A stretch of DNA of 12,588 nucleotides. Origin: Ruminococcaceae bacterium UBA3329 (GTDB lineage: Bacteria; Bacillota; Clostridia; Oscillospirales; Acutalibacteraceae). This document shows positions 1-6,574 of this stretch, one piece after another (positions within the stretch are counted from its first letter, which is position 1; every line of letters starts with the position of its first letter). The stretch spans positions 12,343 to 24,930 of the forward strand of contig DERX01000091.1 of the NCBI GenBank assembly GCA_002361875.1, written 5' to 3'. The notes beneath the pieces are model-generated. The model had not been told where the DNA came from and did no database searches. It worked only from the letters and a program-made list of their open reading frames with translations. A program made the translations under genes and the position numbers.

Positions 1-71
1 AAGAATATGTTAAGTTATATATTTGTATATAAAATCACACATATTAAGGTTTGTTGAATGCTATTTTTAAT

Positions 72-78
72 AAGGAGG
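72..78 (+). promoter_or_regulatory. Ribosome binding site of hydC
   Basis: AAGGAGG, ten bases before the ATG at 89. The 71 bases upstream are AT-rich and contain -10-like words (TATAAA at 28-33, TAAAAT at 30-35), but no -35 box at suitable distance, so the operon promoter may be weak, activator-dependent or outside the window. Confidence 0.8.
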
Positions 79-88
79 AAACCTACAA

Positions 89-583
89 ATGCTCAAAAAG
101 ATAAGTAATATTCCTTTTAAGGGAACAGCAGAGCAGGAACAGCAGTTAAAGGCTGTTATTGAGGAAAACAAAGACGACAAAAGTATGCTTATGCATGTAA
201 TGCAGGAAGCACAGGCAATTTACGGCTATCTTCCGTATGAAGTACAGGTTATGATTGCGGAGGGAATGGACATTCCGATTGAAAAGATTTACGGTGTTTC
301 AACCTTCTACGCCCAGTTTGCACTTTCACCGAAGGGCAAGTACAATATTTCCGTTTGCCTGGGCACGGCTTGCTATGTTAAGGGCGCACAGTCAATACTT
401 GACAAGGTTGAGGAAGAGCTCGGCATAGGTGCAGGCGAGTGCACAGCTGACGCATCATTTTCAATTGAAGAGTGCCGCTGCATCGGCGCTTGCGGACTTG
501 CTCCCGTTATGACTGTTAACGACGATGTTTACGGCAGACTTGTTCCCGAAGACATCCAGGGCATACTTGCGAAATATCAATAA
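89..583 (+). CDS. hydC: NuoE-like [2Fe-2S] subunit of multimeric [FeFe]-hydrogenase (HydC/HndA)
   Basis: This 164-residue protein matches the 24 kDa NuoE family in length and pattern: a helical N-terminal part (about 15-80, with the segment IYGYLPYEVQ) followed by a thioredoxin-like domain. The four [2Fe-2S] ligands are visible as C90-x4-C95 and C131-x3-C135 (CLGTAC and CIGAC). In HydABC/HndABCD hydrogenases this subunit joins the flavin subunit and carries electrons between NAD(P)H and the hydrogenase; it is cytoplasmic. The start is supported by AAGGAGG at 72-78, ten bases before the ATG. It opens the cluster but lies about 3.7 kb from its partner subunits, with six signalling-type genes between. 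A NuoE of respiratory complex I is the alternative, but no membrane Nuo subunits are present and hydB/hydA lie in the same cluster. Confidence 0.93.
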   Translation: MLKKISNIPFKGTAEQEQQLKAVIEENKDDKSMLMHVMQEAQAIYGYLPYEVQVMIAEGMDIPIEKIYGVSTFYAQFALSPKGKYNISVCLGTACYVKGAQSILDKVEEELGIGAGECTADASFSIEECRCIGACGLAPVMTVNDDVYGRLVPEDIQGILAKYQ

Positions 584-616
584 TTTTTACCTATTAAATG
601 AAGGGGCTTTGCTGTT

Positions 617-976
617 ATGAAAATCAGCACAATAAAAGATTTGCTCGATGCAAAAATTGTCTGCGGTGAGGATATGCTTGACGATGATGTATTTTCCGCC
701 TGCGGAAGCGATATGATGAGCGATGTTTTGGCTTATGTTAAGGATCAGGCGGTTTTGCTTACAGGCCTTGTAAATTCTCAGGTTATCAGAACTGCCGAAA
801 TGATGGATATGGTCTGCATTGTCTTTGTAAGGTCAAAACAGCCGACTGAGGAAATGATTGAACTTGCAAGGGAAAGCGGTATGGCGGTTATGACGACAGA
901 TATGCGCCTTTACGAGGCTTGCGGAAAGCTTTACGTAAACGGTCTTGTCGGGAACGGCAAGGTGCACCATGAGTGA
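617..976 (+). CDS. DRTGG-domain protein (first of two)
   Basis: This 119-residue soluble protein consists of little more than one DRTGG-like domain, the small regulatory fold also found in phosphotransacetylases and CBS-domain pyrophosphatases. The diagnostic part is about residues 45-115: strand VLLTGLV, then a segment with MVCIVFV, a helix LARESGMAVM and the tail TTDMRLYEACGKLY. It is clearly paralogous to the second DRTGG protein at 2679-3005 (shared CIV strand, LAxExG helix and closing Y). AAGGGG at 601-606 precedes the ATG. Its last eight bases overlap the start of the RsbW-like ATPase gene (ATGAGTGA at 969-976), so the two are probably translationally coupled. No catalytic residues are evident. 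A ligand- or nucleotide-binding role in the signalling module is inference. Confidence 0.82.
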   Translation: MKISTIKDLLDAKIVCGEDMLDDDVFSACGSDMMSDVLAYVKDQAVLLTGLVNSQVIRTAEMMDMVCIVFVRSKQPTEEMIELARESGMAVMTTDMRLYEACGKLYVNGLVGNGKVHHE

Positions 977-1394
977 ATCGTTGACTTTTCATTTCGATGT
1001 TGACGGCGAGGATTTTACCTCGGCGGGTCAGGCATCGGTTCAGGTAAAAAAGAATTTAAGGCGTCTCGGAATTCCGCCCGAAATCATCAGACAGGTTTCC
1101 ATTGCTATGTATGAGGGCGAAATCAATATGGTAATTCACGCCGGCGGAGGAAAAGCGGACGTAATAGTCAGTGAGAATAAAATTGAAATTATTCTTGAGG
1201 ACCACGGTCCGGGAATCCCTGATGTTGAGCTTGCCATGCAGGAGGGGTACTCCACCGCTCCCGACAGTGTGCGCTCTTTAGGTTTCGGCGCCGGAATGGG
1301 GCTTCCCAATATGAAACGCTATATGGACGAAATGACAATAGATTCGGTTGTAGGTAAAGGTACAACGGTAAAAATGGCGGTTTACCTTTCCTGA
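969..1394 (+). CDS. RsbW/anti-sigma-like GHKL ATPase
   Basis: This 141-residue protein is essentially one HATPase domain of the SpoIIAB/RsbW/RsbT type. The N-box is E49-x3-N53 (YEGEINMVIHA), the G1 box DHGPGIPD lies at 78-85, and the glycine lid GFGAGMGLPNM starts at 105. Family members are Ser/Thr kinases or switch ATPases that act by partner binding; there is no histidine phosphoacceptor domain. I chose the ATG at 969, preceded by AAGG at 959-962, over an in-frame TTG at 945: the TTG would add eight residues lying wholly inside the previous gene and has no ribosome site. The stop of the DRTGG gene overlaps this start by eight bases. No antagonist (STAS protein) or sigma factor gene is adjacent, so its partner is probably another protein of this cluster. 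Confidence 0.87.
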   Translation: MSESLTFHFDVDGEDFTSAGQASVQVKKNLRRLGIPPEIIRQVSIAMYEGEINMVIHAGGGKADVIVSENKIEIILEDHGPGIPDVELAMQEGYSTAPDSVRSLGFGAGMGLPNMKRYMDEMTIDSVVGKGTTVKMAVYLS

Positions 1395-1416
1395 CAATCA
1401 AAAGGGGGTAAATTAT

Positions 1417-2682
1417 ATGTTCAAGCATTCTGTTGAGCTTGATGTGAGCAAGTGCACGGGTTGTACGACCTGTATACGCCATTGCCCTACCGAAGCTATC
1501 AGAATAAGGGACGGCAGAGCCGTTATAAATGACGACCGCTGTATTGACTGCGGCGAATGTATAAGAGTCTGCCCCAATAATGCGAAAAAGGCAATGTGCA
1601 GTAAATTTGAGCATTACTCCCATTTTAAATGGAAAATCGCTTTGCCTGCACCTGCGCTTTTCGGTCAGTTTGAAGGTCTTGACGATGTTGACACCGTTTT
1701 GCAGGGACTTTTGGACATTGGCTTTGACGATGTTTTTGAGGTTGCCAAGGCGGCGGAGCTTGTTACCGAATACACAAGACTTTACCTTAAAACCGAGGGC
1801 ATTAAAAAGCCTGTTATCAGCTCGGCTTGCCCTGCTGTTGTAAGGCTTATTTCACTCAGGTATCCGTATTTGCGTGACAATATAATGCCGATTTTACCGC
1901 CGATTGAAATTGCGGCAATGCTTGCACGGAAAAAGGCAAAGGAGGAACATCCCGAATTTGCCGATGAGGATATAGGAATTTTCTTCATTTCTCCCTGCGC
2001 CGCAAAGGTAAGCTACATAAGAAACGGCTTCGGCGACTATAAAAGTAAAATCGATGTTGTAATTTCTCTTAAAGATGTATATTTTATGCTGATGGGCGTA
2101 ATGAAAGGCGGCAAAACGCCCGAGGTTTCGTCAGAGGCAGGAATGATTGGCATAGGCTGGGCGTCCAGCGGCGGCGAATCATCTGCAATACTTAACGATA
2201 AATACCTTGCCGCAGACGGCATTGAGAATATAAACAAGGTTCTTGATACAATAGAAAACGGCAATATTCAGCAGTTGGAATTTGTTGAGCTTAACGCTTG
2301 TCCCGGAGGCTGCGTGGGCGGCGTTATGACAATAGAAAACCCGTTTGTTGCAAGAACTCGCTTGCAGTCCGTTAGGCGGTATTTGCCCGTTTCACTTAAC
2401 AGACTTCCGAGCGATATGCACTATATACCAGATAATGTGGTTTCTTCTTCTCTGCCGACCTACAGACCGATTTCGCGGCTCAGCGAGAGCTTCAGCGAAT
2501 CAATGCGAATGATGGCGGAAATTCAGCGGATAAGAGAAACACTCCCGGGAATTGACTGCGGTGCGTGCGGTTCGCCGAACTGCCGTGCTTTTGCCGAGGA
2601 TATTGTCAGGGGAACGGCAAGCATTGACAAATGCTGTGTTCTTAATAATTCACTTAAACCACCGACGGAGGAAACACCGTGA
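1417..2682 (+). CDS. hydS: HydS-type putative sensory [FeFe]-hydrogenase (group C/D-like)
   Basis: This 421-residue protein has three parts. First are two [4Fe-4S] ferredoxin motifs, C13-C16-C19-C23 and C42-C45-C48-C52. Second is an [FeFe]-hydrogenase large-subunit domain, about 75-350. Third is a C-terminal FeS domain with C381-x2-C384-x4-C389-x16-C406. The H-cluster ligands are kept: C138 (SSACPAV), C194 (SPCAAK), C295 and C299 (ACPGGCVGG). The proton-shuttle cysteine of catalytic enzymes (first C of TSCCP) is Ala137 here, as reported for Thermotoga maritima HydS. The L2 and L3 motifs are also altered (SPCAAKVSY for MPCxxKxxE; ELNAC for ExMxC). Low turnover and an H2/redox-sensing role are inferred from this class. 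Many group C sensors carry a PAS domain; this one has none, closer to group D proteins. AAAGGGGG at 1401-1408 precedes the ATG. The stop overlaps the next gene by four bases (GTGA). Confidence 0.87.
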   Translation: MFKHSVELDVSKCTGCTTCIRHCPTEAIRIRDGRAVINDDRCIDCGECIRVCPNNAKKAMCSKFEHYSHFKWKIALPAPALFGQFEGLDDVDTVLQGLLDIGFDDVFEVAKAAELVTEYTRLYLKTEGIKKPVISSACPAVVRLISLRYPYLRDNIMPILPPIEIAAMLARKKAKEEHPEFADEDIGIFFISPCAAKVSYIRNGFGDYKSKIDVVISLKDVYFMLMGVMKGGKTPEVSSEAGMIGIGWASSGGESSAILNDKYLAADGIENINKVLDTIENGNIQQLEFVELNACPGGCVGGVMTIENPFVARTRLQSVRRYLPVSLNRLPSDMHYIPDNVVSSSLPTYRPISRLSESFSESMRMMAEIQRIRETLPGIDCGACGSPNCRAFAEDIVRGTASIDKCCVLNNSLKPPTEETP

Positions 2683-3005
2683 CAGTTAAAGAGCTTTCGG
2701 AAAAATGTAATTTCAAAGCGGCGGTACTGCCCGACGGCGGCCGTGAAATTGACGGGTGCTACATCGGCGACCTTTTAAGCTGGGTAATGGGAAGAGCGGA
2801 AGAAAACAATGTCTGGATAACAATAATGTCCAATCAAAACATTATTGCAGTTGCAACTCTTGCCGATGTCGCTTGCATAGTGCTTTCAGAGGGTGTAACC
2901 GTTGATGACAGTATAATTAAATTAGCCGAAGAAAAAGGTGTGAACATTTTGCTGTCAGACAAACGAACCTTTGAAACTGCTGTTGAAATTTACAAAACGA
3001 TATGA
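2679..3005 (+). CDS. DRTGG-domain protein (second of two)
   Basis: This 108-residue protein has a DRTGG-like fold, paralogous to the 119-residue protein encoded at 617-976: both carry a CIV strand, an LA-E-x-G helix and a conserved final Tyr. The GTG start overlaps the hydS stop (GTGA, 2679-2682), and GGAGGAA at 2667-2673 is well placed. Its own stop overlaps the PHP gene start (ATGA, 3002-3005). There are no transmembrane segments and no catalytic motif. The tight coupling to the sensor-like hydrogenase on one side and a phosphoesterase on the other suggests it works directly with one of them, but the ligand is unknown. Confidence 0.82.
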   Translation: MTVKELSEKCNFKAAVLPDGGREIDGCYIGDLLSWVMGRAEENNVWITIMSNQNIIAVATLADVACIVLSEGVTVDDSIIKLAEEKGVNILLSDKRTFETAVEIYKTI

Positions 3006-3736
3006 ACAAGTATTATTACGATTTGCACATACATTCCTGTCTGTCTCCCTGCGGCGACGATGATATGACGCCCAACAATATAGCGGGAATGGGAGTGCTT
3101 AACGGACTTAATATAATGGCGCTGACTGACCACAATACTTCAAAAAACTGCCCTGCTTTTTTCAAAGCGGCAAAGCGCAACGGCATAATACCCATTGCGG
3201 GAATGGAGCTTACAACGGCGGAGGATATTCATGTTGTCTGTCTTTTTAAAGACCTTGACACAGCTTTGGATTTTGACAGTATGGTCGACAGCCACAGGGT
3301 TAAATACCCTAACAGAACGGATATTTTTGGAAATCAGCTGATTCTTGACGAAGAAGACGCAGTAATCGGCGCAGAAAAATTTTTTCTTCCCAATGCTACC
3401 GATATTTCGGTTGAGAGCGTGCCGAAGCTGATAAAAGACTTCGGCGGATTTTGCTACCCCGCTCACATTGACAGGGAGGCAAACGGAATAATTTCAATCC
3501 TAGGCGATTTTCCCGTGAACAGCGGTTTTACTGCGGAGGAATTTCACGACAGTGAAAATATTGAGAAATACAACGAAAAATATCCCGAAACACGAAATAA
3601 ACAGGTAATTGTGTCGTCAGACGCACACTATCTGTGGAATATAAAAGATAAGAAAGAGTATTTTCTTATTGACGACGAACCGTACAGCAGTGATTTGGTA
3701 CGCAAAAGGCTTTTTGAGCTGTTGGAGGCAATGTAA
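3002..3736 (+). CDS. PHP-domain metal-dependent phosphoesterase
   Basis: This 244-residue cytoplasmic protein belongs to the PHP superfamily. The metal-site motifs are present in order: H9-x-H11 (DLHIHS), D43-H44 (TDHN), E69 (GMELTT), H77 (DIHVV), H155 (PAHID) and D207-x-H209 (SSDAH). PHP proteins hydrolyse phosphoester bonds using two or three metal ions; known substrates range from histidinol phosphate to nucleic acids and small phosphates, so the substrate cannot be read from the sequence. The gene overlaps the DRTGG gene before it (ATGA) and the ATPase gene after it (TAATG), and has no obvious ribosome site, so it probably relies on coupled translation. In this setting it could remove a phosphate placed by one of the ATPases, but that is inference. 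Confidence 0.88.
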   Translation: MNKYYYDLHIHSCLSPCGDDDMTPNNIAGMGVLNGLNIMALTDHNTSKNCPAFFKAAKRNGIIPIAGMELTTAEDIHVVCLFKDLDTALDFDSMVDSHRVKYPNRTDIFGNQLILDEEDAVIGAEKFFLPNATDISVESVPKLIKDFGGFCYPAHIDREANGIISILGDFPVNSGFTAEEFHDSENIEKYNEKYPETRNKQVIVSSDAHYLWNIKDKKEYFLIDDEPYSSDLVRKRLFELLEAM

Positions 3737-4287
3737 TGAAAGAGCTGTCGCTTAACATTCTTGATATAGCAATGAATTCCGTTAAGGCAAAGGCGGACAC
3801 GGTTTGGGTTACTCTTACCGAAACGGCAGATACCTTTACAATGAAAATTGCGGATAACGGTTGCGGTATGAAAGAGGATTTTCTCAAAACAGTGACTGAC
3901 CCGTTTTCAACCACAAGAACGACACGAAAGGTCGGAATGGGAATCCCGTTCTTACTGCTTGCGGCGGAACAGACGGGGGGAAGCTTTGAAATAACTTCAA
4001 AGCACGAAAGTGAGTATCCCGACTCTCACGGCACTGTAACAACGGCGGTTTTCAATAAAAACAGTATTGATTTTACACCTTTAGGCGACATTGTTTCGAC
4101 TGTGACAACGCTGATACAGGGCAGTCCCGACATCCGTTGGATTTTTAAGCACACAATGCCAAAGGGCGAAGTTTCACTTGATACAAATGAGCTTAAAGAG
4201 GTGCTCGGCGGCGTTCCGCTTGACAATACTGAAGTAATACTCTGGATAAAAGGCTATCTTGAGGAGGCTTATTCGGAAACAGAATAA
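3736..4287 (+). CDS. Histidine-kinase-like GHKL ATPase lacking a phosphoacceptor domain
   Basis: This 183-residue protein begins directly with a HATPase_c domain: the N-box contains N14 (LDIAMNSVKAKAD), the G1 box DNGCGM is at 40-45, the F-box-like DPFSTTR at 55-61, and the lid VGMGIPFLLL at 66-75. About 80 residues follow (100-183) without a recognised domain. There is no DHp phosphoacceptor histidine region and no membrane segment, so it cannot be a classical sensor kinase. It differs clearly from the RsbW-like ATPase at 969-1394. The ATG shares one base with the PHP stop (TAATG), with GGAGG at 3724-3728. It is the last gene of the signalling block; a 54-base gap with promoter-like sequence follows. 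Confidence 0.85.
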   Translation: MKELSLNILDIAMNSVKAKADTVWVTLTETADTFTMKIADNGCGMKEDFLKTVTDPFSTTRTTRKVGMGIPFLLLAAEQTGGSFEITSKHESEYPDSHGTVTTAVFNKNSIDFTPLGDIVSTVTTLIQGSPDIRWIFKHTMPKGEVSLDTNELKEVLGGVPLDNTEVILWIKGYLEEAYSETE

Positions 4288-4289
4288 GC

Positions 4290-4318
4290 TTGCTTTTTAG
4301 ATTATAAAAAAGTATATA
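4290..4318 (+). promoter_or_regulatory. Candidate internal promoter before the hndB-hydB-hydA genes
   Basis: TTGCTT (4290-4295) and TATATA (4313-4318) are 17 bases apart in the 54-base gap after the signalling genes; an overlapping TATATT lies at 4315-4320. The ribosome site AAGGA (4327-4331) and the ATG at 4342 follow. The boxes are only moderate matches in AT-rich sequence, so this is a candidate for separate expression of the structural hydrogenase genes. Confidence 0.4.
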
Positions 4319-4341
4319 TTATATGAAAGGATAAGATAAAT

Positions 4342-4707
4342 ATGAAATCGTTGGCTGAACTTGCGGCAATTAAAGAAAAGATGCAGAACAAGGTTGTTAT
4401 GCGTGAAGGCAGCGGAGATATCAGAGTTGTTGTCGGAATGGCAACCTGCGGTATCGCAGCAGGTGCAAGACCTGTTCTCAATACCTTCGTTGAGGAAGTT
4501 AACAATCAGGGCCTCTCGGGTAATGTAACAGTTACACAGACAGGGTGCATCGGCATTTGCCAGTATGAGCCTGTTGTTGAAATCTTTGAAGCAGGCAAGG
4601 AAAAGGTAACCTATGTTAAAATGACTTCGGAAAAAGCAAAAGAAGTTATTGAAAAGCACCTTAAGGGCGGCAATGTTGTTGAAGAATACACAATGACAAA
4701 CGCTTGA
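4342..4707 (+). CDS. hndB: Thioredoxin-fold [2Fe-2S] ferredoxin-like hydrogenase subunit (HndB-like)
   Basis: This 121-residue soluble protein resembles HndB of NADP-reducing hydrogenases: a short N-terminal helix (3-16), then a thioredoxin-like domain starting at DIRVVVGMATC, with the second cysteine pair in TGCIGIC. Only three cysteines are present (C36, C69, C73). The position five residues before C36, a cysteine in the equivalent N-terminal domain of the HydB subunit (C9-x4-C14), is Val31 here. It therefore may not bind a standard four-cysteine [2Fe-2S] cluster. In four-subunit hydrogenases the gene lies directly before the flavin subunit, as here. The ribosome site is AAGGA at 4327-4331. 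The assignment rests on fold pattern and position; a role in electron transfer or assembly is inferred. Confidence 0.84.
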   Translation: MKSLAELAAIKEKMQNKVVMREGSGDIRVVVGMATCGIAAGARPVLNTFVEEVNNQGLSGNVTVTQTGCIGICQYEPVVEIFEAGKEKVTYVKMTSEKAKEVIEKHLKGGNVVEEYTMTNA

Positions 4708-4727
4708 TTTTCTAATGTATAAAAATT

Positions 4728-4733
4728 GGAGGT
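4728..4733 (+). promoter_or_regulatory. Ribosome binding site that fixes the hydB start
   Basis: GGAGGT lies seven bases before the ATG at 4741. An in-frame TTG at 4726 would place this ribosome site inside the coding region, so the ATG is the true start. Confidence 0.88.
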
Positions 4734-4740
4734 AAAAAAT

Positions 4741-6561
4741 ATGATTCGTTCACAGGTTTTGATATGCGGCGGTACTGGCTGCACATCATCGGGCAGTGCG
4801 ACTCTTATTGAGGAATTTGAGAACCGAATTGAGGAAAACGGTCTTACTGATGAAGTAAAAATCGTAAGAACCGGCTGTTTCGGTCTTTGCGCACTCGGTC
4901 CTGTTGTTATCGTTTATCCCGACGGTACATTTTACAGCAGAGTTCAGAAAGAGGATGTAGCTGAAATTGTTTCCGAGCATCTTCTTAAGGGCCGTATTGT
5001 TGAAAGGCTTGTTTATTCAGATGTTGATGAAGCTGTTAAAGAGGAGGCGGCACATGTTTCCTTAAGCGATACAACATTCTACAAATCACAAAAAAGAGTT
5101 GCTCTTCGTAATTGCGGTGTTATTAACCCCGAAAGCATTGAAGAGTACATAGCAATGGACGGTTATGCCGCTCTCGGTAAGGCTCTTACAGAAATGACTC
5201 CCGAAGAGGTTATTAAGTGTGTTACGGATTCAGGTCTTCGCGGCCGTGGCGGCGGCGGATTCCCGACAGGCAGAAAATGGAGCTTTACAGCAGCTAACAA
5301 GGCTGACCAAAAGTATGTTGTATGTAACGCCGACGAGGGCGACCCGGGTGCATTTATGGACCGTTCCGTTCTTGAGGGCGACCCGCACTGCATTGTTGAG
5401 GCAATGGCAATCTGCGGTTATGCAACAGGCGCAACAGAAGGTTACATTTATGTTCGTGCCGAGTACCCGATAGCAGTTGCACGTTTAAAGATTGCTATAG
5501 AACAGGCAAGAGAATACGGACTTTTGGGCAAGAACATTTTTGATTCGGGCTTTGACTTTGATTTGCATGTTAGACTTGGTGCAGGCGCATTCGTTTGCGG
5601 TGAAGAAACTGCTCTTATGACCTCAATCGAGGGCAACCGCGGCGAGCCGAGACCCCGTCCGCCTTATCCGGCAGTAAAAGGCCTTTTCGGCAAGCCCACA
5701 ACTGAAAATAACGTTGAAACCTTTGCAAATATTCCTCAGATTATCCTTAAAGGCGCCGATTGGTTCGCTTCAATGGGTACTGAAAAATCAAAGGGTACAA
5801 AGGTATTTGCCCTCGGCGGTAAAATCAATAACACAGGTCTTGTTGAGGTTCCCATGGGAACAACTCTTCGTGAGGTTATTGAGAAAATCGGCGGCGGTAT
5901 TCCCCACGGCAAAAAGTTTAAGGCGGCTCAGACAGGCGGTCCTTCCGGCGGATGTATTCCTGCATCTTTGATGGACACCCCCATTGACTATGATAACCTT
6001 ACGGCTATCGGCTGTATGATGGGTTCGGGCGGACTTATTGTTATGGACGAAGACAACTGTATGGTTGACATTGCAAAATTCTTCCTTAATTTCACGGTTG
6101 ACGAATCCTGCGGTAAATGTACTCCGTGCCGAGTAGGAACAAAGAGACTTCTTGAGCTTCTTGACAAGATTACATCGGGCAAGGGAACTCTTGAGGATAT
6201 TGACAAGCTTGAAGACCTTTGCTATTACATCAAGAACAATTCACTTTGCGGTCTCGGCCAGACAGCTCCCAACCCTGTTCTTGCAACGCTTAAATTCTTC
6301 AGAGAAGAGTATATTGCACATGTTGTTGACAAGAAATGTCCGGCAGGAGTTTGTAAAGACCTTCTCACATATAAGATTGTTAAAGATACTTGCTTCGGCT
6401 GCGGAATGTGCGCTAAACAATGTCCTGCGGACGCAATTAAAGTTACGGATTACGTAGCTCCCGGCAAGAAAAAGCCTGCTTACGAAATTGACCCCGACAA
6501 GTGCATTAAGTGCGGCGCTTGTATGTCAACATGTAAGTTTAAGGCAATTGTAAAAGAGTAA
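4741..6561 (+). CDS. hydB: NuoF-like NAD(P)H/FMN subunit of [FeFe]-hydrogenase (HydB/HndC)
   Basis: This 606-residue protein has the full HydB domain order. A thioredoxin-like [2Fe-2S] domain (1-90) has C9, C14, C46 and C50. The NuoF core binds FMN and NAD(P)H, with glycine-rich GLRGRGGGGFPTG near 165, CNADEGDPGAF, and GAGAFVCGEETAL followed by EGNRGEPRPRPP. An SLBB-like stretch is near 350-400. A [4Fe-4S] site is formed by C457, C460, C463 (SCGKCTPC) and C503. Two C-terminal [4Fe-4S] motifs follow: C551-C554-C557-C561 and C588-C591-C594-C598. The extra N- and C-terminal cluster domains distinguish it from complex I NuoF. In the soluble hydrogenase it exchanges electrons with NAD(P)H and passes them to HydA, and in bifurcating enzymes also handles ferredoxin. 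NAD versus NADP use cannot be decided by eye. The stop TAA overlaps the hydA ribosome site. Confidence 0.95.
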   Translation: MIRSQVLICGGTGCTSSGSATLIEEFENRIEENGLTDEVKIVRTGCFGLCALGPVVIVYPDGTFYSRVQKEDVAEIVSEHLLKGRIVERLVYSDVDEAVKEEAAHVSLSDTTFYKSQKRVALRNCGVINPESIEEYIAMDGYAALGKALTEMTPEEVIKCVTDSGLRGRGGGGFPTGRKWSFTAANKADQKYVVCNADEGDPGAFMDRSVLEGDPHCIVEAMAICGYATGATEGYIYVRAEYPIAVARLKIAIEQAREYGLLGKNIFDSGFDFDLHVRLGAGAFVCGEETALMTSIEGNRGEPRPRPPYPAVKGLFGKPTTENNVETFANIPQIILKGADWFASMGTEKSKGTKVFALGGKINNTGLVEVPMGTTLREVIEKIGGGIPHGKKFKAAQTGGPSGGCIPASLMDTPIDYDNLTAIGCMMGSGGLIVMDEDNCMVDIAKFFLNFTVDESCGKCTPCRVGTKRLLELLDKITSGKGTLEDIDKLEDLCYYIKNNSLCGLGQTAPNPVLATLKFFREEYIAHVVDKKCPAGVCKDLLTYKIVKDTCFGCGMCAKQCPADAIKVTDYVAPGKKKPAYEIDPDKCIKCGACMSTCKFKAIVKE

Positions 6562-6574
6562 GGAGTGTGCCATT

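Noticed and set aside
51..73. Rex-like redox operator upstream of hydC (TTGTTGAA and TTTAATAA)
   Set aside because: The half sites match only in part and their spacing does not fit the Rex consensus; AT-rich sequence gives such matches by chance.
945..968. TTG start for the RsbW-like ATPase
   Set aside because: No ribosome site, the extra residues lie within the DRTGG gene, and the ATG at 969 gives the standard coupled overlap.
1189..1623. 144-codon open frame on the minus strand
   Set aside because: Antisense to the end of the ATPase gene and the ferredoxin motifs of hydS, with no recognisable domain or ribosome site. Other antisense frames (such as 4297-4659, 7544-7768, 11190-11513) were rejected for the same reason.
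4726..4740. TTG start for hydB, five codons upstream of the ATG
   Set aside because: It would put the ribosome site GGAGGT inside the gene; the ATG at 4741 is correctly spaced.
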